NCBI GenBank assembly: GCA_963790095.1
Contig: CAWBNO010000022.1
Span: 217,199 to 281,198, forward strand
DNA from: JAAXQD01 sp963790095
GTDB taxonomy: Bacteria > Desulfobacterota > Desulfobacteria > Desulfobacterales > UBA11574
Reading direction: 5' to 3'
DNA: 64,000 nucleotides
Each line of letters opens with the position of its first letter. The stretch's first letter is position 1. The notes below the pieces were generated by a model that saw only the letters and a program-made list of their open reading frames with translations, had not been told where the DNA came from and did not search any database. Position numbers and translations under genes: made by a program. Positions 36,115 to 44,877 of the stretch are shown here, in pieces.

Positions 36115-37751
36115 ACAAATACATAACCGCCTTTTCCACTGGTGTCTTCATATAACGGCTCTGGCAAGTTTTTCTTCCATGATTCATACTTCCTCGATTT
36201 TGCGATAAGCACCACGGCATTTTTTTCGGCGTTTTTAAGGATGAATTCTCTAAATTGCGTTAGGTTCAGTGAACGATGTTTCGCGTCTTCATACCCAAGT
36301 CCGTACGATACTTCACCGCCCCCTTCAAGGAGATAAACGTCATTTCTCTTGTAAAACCAGCACACCGCACCCATGGGATTTTCATCCGCCACCAGCAGGG
36401 AATCCGGCTGGATTCTGTGAGCATGACGCATCAGGAATGCTCCCGGAGCCTTGTGTTCAATGGTGAGATCCGGCATCATAAGGTTGGCACCCAACAATAG
36501 GAGTATGGGAGCACAAACGACTCCCATGAGCTTTTTTTTAGGGTCCGAAGCCTTGACCGCAGAAATTAAGATAAATGCAAGTGCCACAAATCCAAAAACT
36601 CCTACGGTCCAATTCCAAGTTTGGGAATAGGGTTTAAACCCCTTAAAACCGATGATCTGAACCATTATCAACGCAACGGCCAGGATCATGGCCAGCAAAG
36701 CAAAAAATTTGGCACCCATGGAGAAACTTCTCCGGCCACCGGTTTCGAGATATTTATTGAGTCCGTTGGACATCAGCATGGCAAACGGAGGAAAACACGG
36801 CAGAATGTAAGTGAGAATTTTTCCCTTTGAAATGGAAAAAAACAAAAAAGGAAAAAGAAACCAGCATACTGCATAACGGGTTATAGAGGTTTTGACACCT
36901 GTTTTCCTCAACCCTAACATCGCCGAAGGAAAGAAAAATGTCCACGGCAAGGCTGCCGCAGGAAATAAAAAAATATAATACCAAAACGACGCATGATGCT
37001 GCGCTCCGGAAGATAAAAACCGTTTGATATGTTCGTTCCATACAAAAAAATGCCAAAAATCAGGGGCCTTTAAGTGGATCATTACGGCCCAAGGGATAAC
37101 CACCAGGATTGCAGCGGCAATCGGCAGCAAGGCAATGGCAAATAGTTCCCTGAAGCGACCTTCCCAGATCATAAACGGAACGATGGCCATCACCGGAATT
37201 GCAAATGCAAGGAACCCTTTTGTAAGGAATGCCAGCCCGCAAAACACACCGAACAGCAATAGAAACCCTTGTTTTTTTTTTGTGGAAGATTCGGCGTGAT
37301 GGGCGAAAAAAAATGACGTCATGGAAACGGTGATAAACATGGCCAGCATACTGTCGAGAACATTGAAGGTTCCCACACCGTAAACTTCAAAAGAGGTCAG
37401 GAATATCGATGCGGCGAGGGTTGCAGAGAAAATTTCACCTGAAAATCGACGAACCATTAAAAATATCATAAACGCCGAAATCCCGGTTGCCGCTGCCGAA
37501 GGGAAACGAACGGCAAAGGCATTTTCTCCAAACATTTTCATGGACACGGCATTCAGCCAGTAACCCAGAATCGGTTTTTCAAAATATTTAAGCCCGTTCA
37601 GCGTCGGGACGACCCAATCGCCCGAGGCGATCATCTCACGAGGAATTTCAGCATAGCGCGTTTCATCGGGAATGATCATCGGCCGAATTCCAAGGGGCAG
37701 TATGTAAAGCAATAAAAAAATGCCGATTATGGCAATGTAAGACTTTTTCAT
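36105..37751 (-). CDS. arnT: ArnT-type undecaprenyl-phosphate-Ara4N transferase (GT83)
   Basis: 548 residues, about a dozen membrane spans, of the GT39/GT83 glycosyltransferase superfamily. The first periplasmic loop has PDETRYAEIPREM, the ArnT signature with the catalytic Asp. It moves 4-amino-4-deoxy-L-arabinose from undecaprenyl phosphate to lipid A in the periplasm. It is the last gene of the arnBCADT cluster, 237 bases after arnD with a nested repeat between, so it may have its own promoter. Its last residues Gln-Tyr-stop come from repeat copy 2. Confidence 0.88.
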   Translation of the reverse strand: MKKSYIAIIGIFLLLYILPLGIRPMIIPDETRYAEIPREMIASGDWVVPTLNGLKYFEKPILGYWLNAVSMKMFGENAFAVRFPSAAATGISAFMIFLMVRRFSGEIFSATLAASIFLTSFEVYGVGTFNVLDSMLAMFITVSMTSFFFAHHAESSTKKKQGFLLLFGVFCGLAFLTKGFLAFAIPVMAIVPFMIWEGRFRELFAIALLPIAAAILVVIPWAVMIHLKAPDFWHFFVWNEHIKRFLSSGAQHHASFWYYIFLFPAAALPWTFFFPSAMLGLRKTGVKTSITRYAVCWFLFPFLFFSISKGKILTYILPCFPPFAMLMSNGLNKYLETGGRRSFSMGAKFFALLAMILAVALIMVQIIGFKGFKPYSQTWNWTVGVFGFVALAFILISAVKASDPKKKLMGVVCAPILLLLGANLMMPDLTIEHKAPGAFLMRHAHRIQPDSLLVADENPMGAVCWFYKRNDVYLLEGGGEVSYGLGYEDAKHRSLNLTQFREFILKNAEKNAVVLIAKSRKYESWKKNLPEPLYEDTSGKGGYVFVQY

Positions 37752-37824
37752 ATATTAATTTAACGTCTTGAATTTTCTATAAGTTAAAGAAAATATGTGA
37801 TATTTTTTGAGGTTTGAATGCTTG

Positions 37825-37978
37825 CCCCAATATGGAATGCTGGAATAGTGGAATATTGGAAGGTTGTTTTTTTAAAAAGATATTATCCATTTTTAGTTTT
37901 ATCTTCAACACAAATTTTACCATTAATCCAACATTACATTATCCCAGAACCCATTATTCCAGCATTCCAATGGGGGCG
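37825..37978. repeat. Nested inverted repeat between arnD and arnT
   Basis: Arms CCCCAATATGGAATGCTGG... (37825-37852) and CCATTATTCCAGCATTCCA... (37951-37978) are imperfect complements of about 27 bases. Near the middle AAGATA / TATCTT form a small hairpin. It splits the arn cluster. Confidence 0.8.
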
Positions 37979-37988
37979 ACCCCTTAAC

Positions 37989-38870
37989 TTACACCTGAAT
38001 GGAAATCCATCCGTCACGGCCGGGAACTTTACCCGATACCATCGAAGCGCCGTCAATGGCTGTTTCCGCCTGGAGAAAAGCGCCCAGAGGGTTAAAGAAG
38101 ATCCCTTTTGACCGAGCCGTTTTTAAAAATTGATCGAACATCGATGCGCATGAGATGCCTTCGACTTCAGCGTGAACCGTCAAAACATTCAATTTTTCCG
38201 GCGCTATCAGCGACAATAGGTACGGGTTGTAATTGGCATCCGAAATCCCTTTATTTCCGACGACCTCGTCATAGGTCGGGAGGGTTACGGGGATTTGGGG
38301 CTGGGATAATTTTTTCCCGTCAACGACGGGATAAAAAATACGCTTTCCTCTGCAGTCACTGTTGTAGATAAATGGAATTCTATTTTTTTCCTTTAGAACG
38401 GAATCGTTACATTTCCATGCGGGTGCCGCCGAACAGACCGGGGGTTCACCCAGGATGCGCGTAAGCAGCTCAAACCCCTTACCCAAAGCGCGCCGTATTG
38501 CATTCCGGTCCATGGTGTCGATATGCACCTGCCATGCATGATGATCCCAGGCATGCAAGCCGATCTCATGCCCTTCTTGTGCCGCTGATATTATGATAGG
38601 AGCCAGCCTTTCACCGATAATCGGTCCCGGATGGAACGTCCCTTTAAACAGGATGTCCCAGCCATACAGGTTGGCCGCTTTTGTGCGCAGCATCTTAATG
38701 AAAAAGCCCGGACGGAGAAGACGCCAGAGATGACGCCCCATATTGTCCGGTCCTACGGAAAAAAAGAAGGATGCCCGTATGTCGTGCTTTGCCAGAGTTC
38801 TACAAAGATTCGGCACCCCGATTTTGGTGCCTCTGAAGGTATCAACGTCAATACGCAAACCGACTTTCAT
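37989..38870 (-). CDS. arnD: ArnD-type 4-deoxy-4-formamidoarabinose-phosphoundecaprenol deformylase
   Basis: 293 residues, a NodB-type polysaccharide deacetylase. RIDVDTFRGT (residues 6-15) carries the catalytic and zinc-binding Asp, EIGLHAWDHHAWQ the zinc histidines, and TVHAEVEG the last motif. It removes the formyl group from the Ara4FN lipid. The stop lies before arnT and its start is 17 bases after the arnA stop. Length and motifs match ArnD of enterobacteria. Confidence 0.92.
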   Translation of the reverse strand: MKVGLRIDVDTFRGTKIGVPNLCRTLAKHDIRASFFFSVGPDNMGRHLWRLLRPGFFIKMLRTKAANLYGWDILFKGTFHPGPIIGERLAPIIISAAQEGHEIGLHAWDHHAWQVHIDTMDRNAIRRALGKGFELLTRILGEPPVCSAAPAWKCNDSVLKEKNRIPFIYNSDCRGKRIFYPVVDGKKLSQPQIPVTLPTYDEVVGNKGISDANYNPYLLSLIAPEKLNVLTVHAEVEGISCASMFDQFLKTARSKGIFFNPLGAFLQAETAIDGASMVSGKVPGRDGWISIQV

Positions 38871-38887
38871 GAATTCATCGCCCCAGG

Positions 38888-40894
38888 CTACATATCATGC
38901 GGCTGTCCAATTCCGCATTCTCCGGTTCTGATCGCTTCTTTTAGAAAAAAGTCGAGGGTTTCTTCTACCGATTGCTGGATATCTATCTTCGGTTCCCAAT
39001 TTAACAGACGGCGGGCATTATCGATGCTCGGTTTTCTGTGCTGGACATCCTCATATCCGGACCCGTAAAATGTTTTGCTTTCCACCTCGCGGATTCCGGC
39101 AAAAGGGGGAAATTCCTTGTGCAGCGGGTGCTGATGAAATTTTTTTATTAAAATTTCGGACAGATCTTTGATGCTCGCCTCATTGTCCGGATTGCCGATA
39201 TTGATAATTTCACCGTCACAGCAACCATTTGGGTTTTCAATAATTCTGTAAAGGCATTCGACACCGTCTTTGACATCGGTAAAGCATCGCTTCTGGTTCC
39301 CGCCGTCCACAAGCTGTATGGGCGTCCCTTCTGCCAGGTTTAATATCAACTGGGTGATGGCCCGGGAGCTGCCGATACGCGCGGATTCCAGGCTGTCAAG
39401 ACGTGGGCCGATCCAATTAAAAGGCCGGAATAAAGTGAACGGTAACCCTTCTTTTTCACCATAGGCCCAGATAACCCGGTCGAGCATCTGCTTGCAGCAG
39501 GAATAAATCCACCGCTGTTTTCGAATGGGTCCTAGAACTAACCGGGATTCGTCCTCGTCGAATTCCGGCTCATCACACATGCCGTAGACTTCGGAGGTGG
39601 ATGGGAATATGATGCGCTTGCCGTATTTAACGCAGTAGCGGACAATGCGAAGATTTTCTTCAAAATCAAGTTCAAAAACCCTTATGGGGTTGCGGGTATA
39701 TTCAATCGGTGTTGCAATGGCAACCAGGGGGATTACGATATCACACTTTCTGACATGGTATTCTATCCATTCGCGATGGATGGAAATATCCCCTTCGGAA
39801 AAATGGAACCCGGACTGGTCCCGGAGTCTCTGAATCGAAGTCGATCCCAGATCCATTCCATGGACTTCATACTTTCCACTGTTCAGAAGCCTCTCACTGA
39901 GGTGGTTGCCGATAAATCCGTCGACCCCCAGAATTAAGACCTGTTTTTTTCTCACCATTCCAATGCGACAGATTGAAGGTTCGCCAAATGTCATTCCGGG
40001 AACAAAATGCATTTCTTCGGCGAGCTGTCTTCCGCTCATAAATATACCGTCTTCGGATTGGCCGAAATCAACCTGTACGGCTTTTTTACCACAGGCAATC
40101 ACCAAAGGATCCGCCGACAAAATGGTTCCCGGACGATCACCGGTGTCATCCACCACGCTGACGGCCCAGAATATACATTTTCGATCTCCCATATGGCTGA
40201 AAGCTCCGGGATAGGGACGGGATACAGCTCTGACAAGATTTCTTATTTTATCTCCATCCTGACTCCAGTCAATTTTACCATCTTTCGCCCCCCGGGCACC
40301 AAAATATGTGGCCTGGGAATGATCTTGGGGGATTCGCGGAGCAGTCCCGTCACGTAATTGCGGCAGGGATCTTTTCAACACATCGGCGACGGCATTTGCG
40401 GCTTTATCGTGGACGGTCCGGGCGGTATCCGTATCGGATATCGGAATTTTTTTCTGACAGACGATGTCCCCGTCATCGGGTCGAGGGGTCATGTAATGAA
40501 GGGTCACTCCGGTTTCGGTTTCGCCGTTGACCAGAACCCAGTTGATGGGACATCGTCCCCGGTATTTCGGCAGAAGGGAACCGTGTAGGTTCAGACAGCC
40601 GGAGGGAAAAATATCCAGAATTTCCGAGTTGACCATATTGCGATAGTAAAATGAGAAAAGAATGTCCGGAGCAAATTTTTTAATTTTTTGTACCCATATG
40701 GGGTGATTAATATCCTCGGGTGAAAATACGGAAATACCATGGCCTGAAGCGACCTCGGCCACGGAGTTAAACCAGACATTTTCATTGGGGCTGTCCGGAT
40801 GCGTAAAAACCGCTGCTATCTCATATCCGTTCTGAAGCAATGCCTCGATCCCGATACATCCGATGTTGTGATAGGCCAATACGATCGCTTTCAT
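38888..40894 (-). CDS. arnA: Bifunctional UDP-glucuronate decarboxylase / UDP-Ara4N formyltransferase
   Basis: 668 residues (E. coli 660). Residues 1-300 are the formyltransferase with LNLHGSLLPKYRG (Asn-His) and RPDDGDIV; about 315-668 are the NAD-dependent decarboxylase with LGVDGFIGNHLSERLL and STSEVYG. It makes UDP-Ara4O and formylates UDP-Ara4N. The frame opens 59 codons upstream inside arnC; ATG 40894 gives the family start MKAIVLAYH and lies 10 bases after the arnC stop. Confidence 0.95.
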   Translation of the reverse strand: MKAIVLAYHNIGCIGIEALLQNGYEIAAVFTHPDSPNENVWFNSVAEVASGHGISVFSPEDINHPIWVQKIKKFAPDILFSFYYRNMVNSEILDIFPSGCLNLHGSLLPKYRGRCPINWVLVNGETETGVTLHYMTPRPDDGDIVCQKKIPISDTDTARTVHDKAANAVADVLKRSLPQLRDGTAPRIPQDHSQATYFGARGAKDGKIDWSQDGDKIRNLVRAVSRPYPGAFSHMGDRKCIFWAVSVVDDTGDRPGTILSADPLVIACGKKAVQVDFGQSEDGIFMSGRQLAEEMHFVPGMTFGEPSICRIGMVRKKQVLILGVDGFIGNHLSERLLNSGKYEVHGMDLGSTSIQRLRDQSGFHFSEGDISIHREWIEYHVRKCDIVIPLVAIATPIEYTRNPIRVFELDFEENLRIVRYCVKYGKRIIFPSTSEVYGMCDEPEFDEDESRLVLGPIRKQRWIYSCCKQMLDRVIWAYGEKEGLPFTLFRPFNWIGPRLDSLESARIGSSRAITQLILNLAEGTPIQLVDGGNQKRCFTDVKDGVECLYRIIENPNGCCDGEIINIGNPDNEASIKDLSEILIKKFHQHPLHKEFPPFAGIREVESKTFYGSGYEDVQHRKPSIDNARRLLNWEPKIDIQQSVEETLDFFLKEAIRTGECGIGQPHDM

Positions 40895-40904
40895 ATTTAT
40901 CCTT

Positions 40905-41867
40905 TTATGTTTTTTTTGTAATATTGCTTTCGCCTGCAATCCGTTGAACAAAGAACCGGGGACGGGCTCTAACATCATGGTAAATTCTACCGATATACTC
41001 CCCGAGCAGTCCCATTCCCACAAACTGAGCCCCCACAAAGATGAATAAAATGGCAAAAAGCGTAAAAACACCTTCAGCCGCCCATTCGGCGCCGTAGAGG
41101 AGGCGCATGATCAAAAGGAAAACACCGAAACCGATCCCTGCCAAAGAGATAATTCCGCCGAGGATACTCAGAAGACGCAGTGGAAAGGTTGTCATACTGG
41201 TCAATAGATCGAACTGCAGCATCACGAGTTTCATAAGGTTGTATTTCGATTCCCCCAGCTTGCGCGCTTCATGTTTTACGTCTATCTCTGTTGTTCTGCG
41301 GGCAAACCCATTGGCGAGAATCGGAATAAACGTGCTTCGTTCACTGCACATGAGCATAGCGTCCACAATATTACGGTGATAGGCACGGAGCATGCACCCA
41401 TAGTCGTGCATCATTACACCAGTCGATTTTTGAACCCCTTTGTTGATAATTGCCGAAGCCGCCCTTCTAAATAGGGTGTCCTCTCGGTGAACCCTTACGC
41501 TCCCCACCACGTCACAGCCTTTGGCGATACCGTCCACCAGTCGTGGAATTTCTTCAGGGGGATTCTGCAAATCAGCGTCTAATGTGACGATGATATCCCC
41601 TTTGGACTGTTCAAAACCGGCCATCACCGCGGCATGCTGACCGTAGTTCCGGTTTAAAAAAACCCCGACGATTTCACCGGGATTATTTCTAGCTTCGGCA
41701 TCGATTTTTTCTACAGATCCATCCGAGCTTCCATCATCCACCAGAATAATTTCAAAGGGACGTTCTGTTTTTCGACAGGCCTGCAGACAACGCCGTATAA
41801 GTTCATCAAGGTTTTCTGCTTCGTTGAACACCGGAATTACAACGGACAAAGGTGCCGGATTGCTCAT
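40905..41867 (-). CDS. arnC: Undecaprenyl-phosphate Ara4FN transferase
   Basis: 320 residues, GT2 family. VVIPVFNEAENLDELI starts the catalytic domain, DDGSSDGS and DADLQNPPEEI supply the nucleotide-sugar and metal sites, and two C-terminal membrane spans (about 233-253, 268-290) anchor it. It loads Ara4FN on undecaprenyl phosphate. ATG 41867 overlaps the arnB stop (ATGA), giving coupling; a longer frame to 41966 runs inside arnB and is rejected. Confidence 0.93.
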   Translation of the reverse strand: MSNPAPLSVVIPVFNEAENLDELIRRCLQACRKTERPFEIILVDDGSSDGSVEKIDAEARNNPGEIVGVFLNRNYGQHAAVMAGFEQSKGDIIVTLDADLQNPPEEIPRLVDGIAKGCDVVGSVRVHREDTLFRRAASAIINKGVQKSTGVMMHDYGCMLRAYHRNIVDAMLMCSERSTFIPILANGFARRTTEIDVKHEARKLGESKYNLMKLVMLQFDLLTSMTTFPLRLLSILGGIISLAGIGFGVFLLIMRLLYGAEWAAEGVFTLFAILFIFVGAQFVGMGLLGEYIGRIYHDVRARPRFFVQRIAGESNITKKT

Positions 41868-43015
41868 GATTTCAATATTTCCTTTATGGTATCGACAACG
41901 TCGTCGACGTCGTGGTGAGTCATTTCCGGGAAAAGCGGCAACGAGCATATCCGTTCTGAATTCCATTCGGTGTTGGGCAGTCCCCCCGGAGGAGCTTTCA
42001 TGGTTTCCCGGTAATATTTCTGACGATGTACGGCCCGAAAATGGAGGCCGGTGCCGATATTTCTCCGTTTAAGTTCTTCCATGAAATCGTTGCGGCTGAA
42101 CTTGGATGAATGGACATCCAGCCGAACGATGAATAGATGCCATGAATGCGTGTGCGGATAGGCAGGGATGGCCAGAGGCCGGATTTCATCCATCTCTGCC
42201 AGCCGTTCTCGATAATGCAGGGCCAGTTGGGTCCTTCTTGCATTAAAATCTTCAATTTTGGCCAGTTGGCGAATCCCAAGAGCCGCCAGGATATCCGGCA
42301 AATTATATTTAAACCCCGGCGCCAGCACCTGGGCCTGGGGAGATCTTCCCTGGGTGTTACGATCATAGGCATCGACACCCAACCCGTGAAATTTCAACCG
42401 CCGAATCCGATCAACAAGATCGAGATCGTCGGAACAGAACATGCCGCCTTCACCCGAAGTGATGTTTTTAATGGGATGAAAGGAGAATATGGACGTCCCG
42501 TTTTTTCCGATTTTTTGACCCCGATACTCTGTGCCCACGGCATGTGCGGCATCTTCTATGATGTGAATATTCCGGTCTGCGGCAATTTTTCCAACCGGCG
42601 CCATATCCACCGGCGCGCCGGCAAAATGAACCGGAACGATCAATCGGGTTCTTTCTGAAAGGCGTTCCTGAATTAATTCCGCTGTGGTCATCAACGTATC
42701 TCTGTCAACATCCACAAAAACAGGTGTTGCACCGCTCAAAACGATGAGGTTCACCGTGGATACCCAGGTCATGGACGGGGTAATGACCTCATCACCGGGG
42801 CCGATGCCCAGGGCTTTCAAAGCAAGATGCATTCCCGCGGTTGCCGAAGACAGGGCCACCGCCTGGTCACAGCCGGTATATTCGCAGAATTTATCTTCAA
42901 ATGCGGCATTCTTGGGGCCGGTGGTAATCCATCCCGAGCGCAGCACCTCGCCGACGGCGTCAATATCCCCTTCATCGATACTCGGCCGAGAAAACGGCAA
43001 AAATTCTGTTCGCAT
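41864..43015 (-). CDS. arnB: UDP-Ara4O aminotransferase
   Basis: 383 residues, a DegT/DnrJ/EryC1-type PLP enzyme. FLPFSRPSIDEGDIDAV is the typical N-terminus, EDAAHAVGTEYRG contains the PLP-contacting Asp, and SFHPIKNITSGEGG the PLP lysine. It converts UDP-Ara4O to UDP-Ara4N using glutamate. It is the first gene of arnBCAD; the promoter must lie in 43016-43100 or beyond the repeat at 43053-43240. No two-component regulator is next to it. Confidence 0.95.
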   Translation of the reverse strand: MRTEFLPFSRPSIDEGDIDAVGEVLRSGWITTGPKNAAFEDKFCEYTGCDQAVALSSATAGMHLALKALGIGPGDEVITPSMTWVSTVNLIVLSGATPVFVDVDRDTLMTTAELIQERLSERTRLIVPVHFAGAPVDMAPVGKIAADRNIHIIEDAAHAVGTEYRGQKIGKNGTSIFSFHPIKNITSGEGGMFCSDDLDLVDRIRRLKFHGLGVDAYDRNTQGRSPQAQVLAPGFKYNLPDILAALGIRQLAKIEDFNARRTQLALHYRERLAEMDEIRPLAIPAYPHTHSWHLFIVRLDVHSSKFSRNDFMEELKRRNIGTGLHFRAVHRQKYYRETMKAPPGGLPNTEWNSERICSLPLFPEMTHHDVDDVVDTIKEILKS

Positions 43016-43052
43016 GTATCCTTTCTTTATATGGGAATCAGCGTTTTTTATT

Positions 43053-43240
43053 AGAAGCTATCTCAAAATAATCTTTTGGCCCAATCCACCAAAGGCGGAC
43101 GAGTCTCTGCGTTGGAGCCTCGTTTTAACTCCTCGAAATACATGAGTATGTCTGCGGGTTAAAACTCGGCTCCGCCTTTTTATCCCGCTGGGTTTTAGCG
43201 GGGGATCTTGAACCAAAATCTTTATTTTGAGACGGCTTCT
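43053..43240. repeat. Nested inverted-repeat element with central ATAC/GTAT hairpin
   Basis: Outer arms of about 27 bases (43053-43079, 43213-43240) around AGAAGC-TCTCAAAATAA. Inner arms GGAGCCTCGTTTTAAC / GTTAAAACTCGGCTCC (43114-43173), and the exact centre is ATAC-ATGA-GTAT at 43138-43149. A side hairpin CCCGCT / AGCGGG is at 43183-43201. It shares CCGTCTCAAAA with the element at 9112-9243. It lies in the 580-base gap before arnB. Confidence 0.8.
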
Positions 43241-43598
43241 ATCATACCATACAAAAACATATTATTTTAATGAAAATCGGTTAAAATGTTTTCATACCGT
43301 TTTAAATACTTAATTTCAACCTTCAAGTCCCTTTATCACAGGGCAAACGCATTTGATTTTTGTACAGCGAAACGACGGCGTGTTTCTCTTGGAAACCGAG
43401 TGGCTGTTTGAAGGGCTTCCCCGCGCGTTAGACCCGGCCGAATGAAATGATGATTTTAACGTTGCAGATCGTTAGGCGTCATTGTACGCTGTTTTCCAAT
43501 AAAGTGCCACGGAAATCGAAAATGAATTTTATATTAAATACCCCAAATAGAACGATCTCAAGAGGATAGGAGGATTTTCGCCATGACTCAGCGAGCGG
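43241..43598. other. Intergenic region before the PLP enzyme gene
   Basis: About 360 bases. A short open frame at 43353-43445 from TTG would give 30 residues ending LDPAE; it looks protein-like but has no ribosome site and may be a gene remnant. GGAGG at 43570 precedes an ATG at 43583 that lies in another frame than the downstream gene. Confidence 0.4.
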
Positions 43599-44744
43599 AT
43601 GCACATCGAAACCAAAGTGATTCATGCCGGTGAACCCGAACCCCGGATCGGCGGGGCGGTCACCCTGCCGATTTTCCAGTCATCGACCTTTGAATATACC
43701 GGTCAGGACAATTACGACGCGTTGAAATATATTCGCATGAACAACACCCCCAACCATATTGCCCTGCACCAGAAGCTTTCGGCACTGGAAAACGCTGAGG
43801 CCGGTCTGGTCACCGCCAGTGGTATGGCCGCCATCACAACGACGTTTTTGGCGCTCCTGTCCCCTGGAGACCATTTTCTGGCACAGGACTGCCTGTATGG
43901 CGGCACCCTCGATTTTATCAACTCGGATTTTCGTGCTTTAGGAGTATCCTTTGATTTCATCGATGGTAACAAAGCAGATACTTGGGAAAAACACTTAAAA
44001 CCCAACACCCGAGCCATCTATGTGGAAACGATTACCAACCCGCTGATGGGGGTGGCCGATCTAAAAAAGGTGGTTGAGTTCGCCAAAGCCCATGGGCTGA
44101 TCTCCATGATCGACAACACATTTGCCAGCCCCATCAATTTCCGACCGGCCGAGTGGAAATTTGATCTATCGCTGCACAGCTGCACCAAGTATCTCAACGG
44201 CCATTCCGACATTGTGGCCGGGGCGGTGATTGGGCGCGCAGACTTGATTCACAAAATTGCCCATAAGCTCATTCATCTGGGCGGCACACTGGATCCCCAC
44301 GCCTGTTTCCTTCTACACCGGGGTCTGAAAACACTGGCTGTAAGGATGAAGTATCAGAACGCAAGCGCACTTGAAATCGCAAAATTTCTCTCGGCCCATC
44401 CAGCCGTAAAAACGGTCAATTATCCGGGATTGGAAACGTATGGAGGATTTCATGGCGCCCGGGAATTACTCGATGGTTTCAGCGGGATGTTAAGTTTTGA
44501 AATCAAGGGGGACGTGGCCGCCGCCGATCGATTTATCGGCAACACCCGCCTCCCCATCAGCGCACCGAGTCTCGGCGGGGTTGAAACGTTGATCACCCGG
44601 CCGGCAACCACTTCCCACTCCGGAATGTCGGCGGCAGAACGCAACGCCGCCGGGATTTCCGATCGTCTGATTCGCCTTTCTGTTGGATTGGAAGCCACCG
44701 AGGATCTGATCGAAGATTTCGATCAGGCGCTGCACGGTCTATGA
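43599..44744 (+). CDS. Trans-sulfuration PLP enzyme (cystathionine gamma-lyase/synthase family)
   Basis: 381 residues, Cys/Met metabolism PLP family. TKVIHAGEPEP is the typical start, EAGLVTASGMAAITT the PLP phosphate loop, SMIDNTFASP contains the pyridine-binding Asp, and LHSCTKYLNGHSD the PLP lysine. LSVGLEATEDLIEDF closes the fold. It could be a cystathionine synthase, lyase or methionine gamma-lyase; the sequence cannot decide. The only strong ribosome site (GGAGG) points to ATG 43583 in another frame, so the annotated start is unsure. Confidence 0.88.
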   Translation: MHIETKVIHAGEPEPRIGGAVTLPIFQSSTFEYTGQDNYDALKYIRMNNTPNHIALHQKLSALENAEAGLVTASGMAAITTTFLALLSPGDHFLAQDCLYGGTLDFINSDFRALGVSFDFIDGNKADTWEKHLKPNTRAIYVETITNPLMGVADLKKVVEFAKAHGLISMIDNTFASPINFRPAEWKFDLSLHSCTKYLNGHSDIVAGAVIGRADLIHKIAHKLIHLGGTLDPHACFLLHRGLKTLAVRMKYQNASALEIAKFLSAHPAVKTVNYPGLETYGGFHGARELLDGFSGMLSFEIKGDVAAADRFIGNTRLPISAPSLGGVETLITRPATTSHSGMSAAERNAAGISDRLIRLSVGLEATEDLIEDFDQALHGL

Positions 44745-44877
44745 AGAACCAGACCGGACTCAACGGAAGGTTTTGAAACGCCTTCTAAACATAGGTGACC
44801 GCCAAGTGATATCGTTTGCCTGTTTATTTATCTTTGAGAATTCCGCAGCGCTCTGAATCTCTTCACAAAAATTCGGG

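Noticed and set aside
43353..43445. Possible 30-residue gene from TTG ending LDPAE
   Set aside because: Protein-like composition but no ribosome site and no recognisable family; kept only as a note in the intergenic entry.
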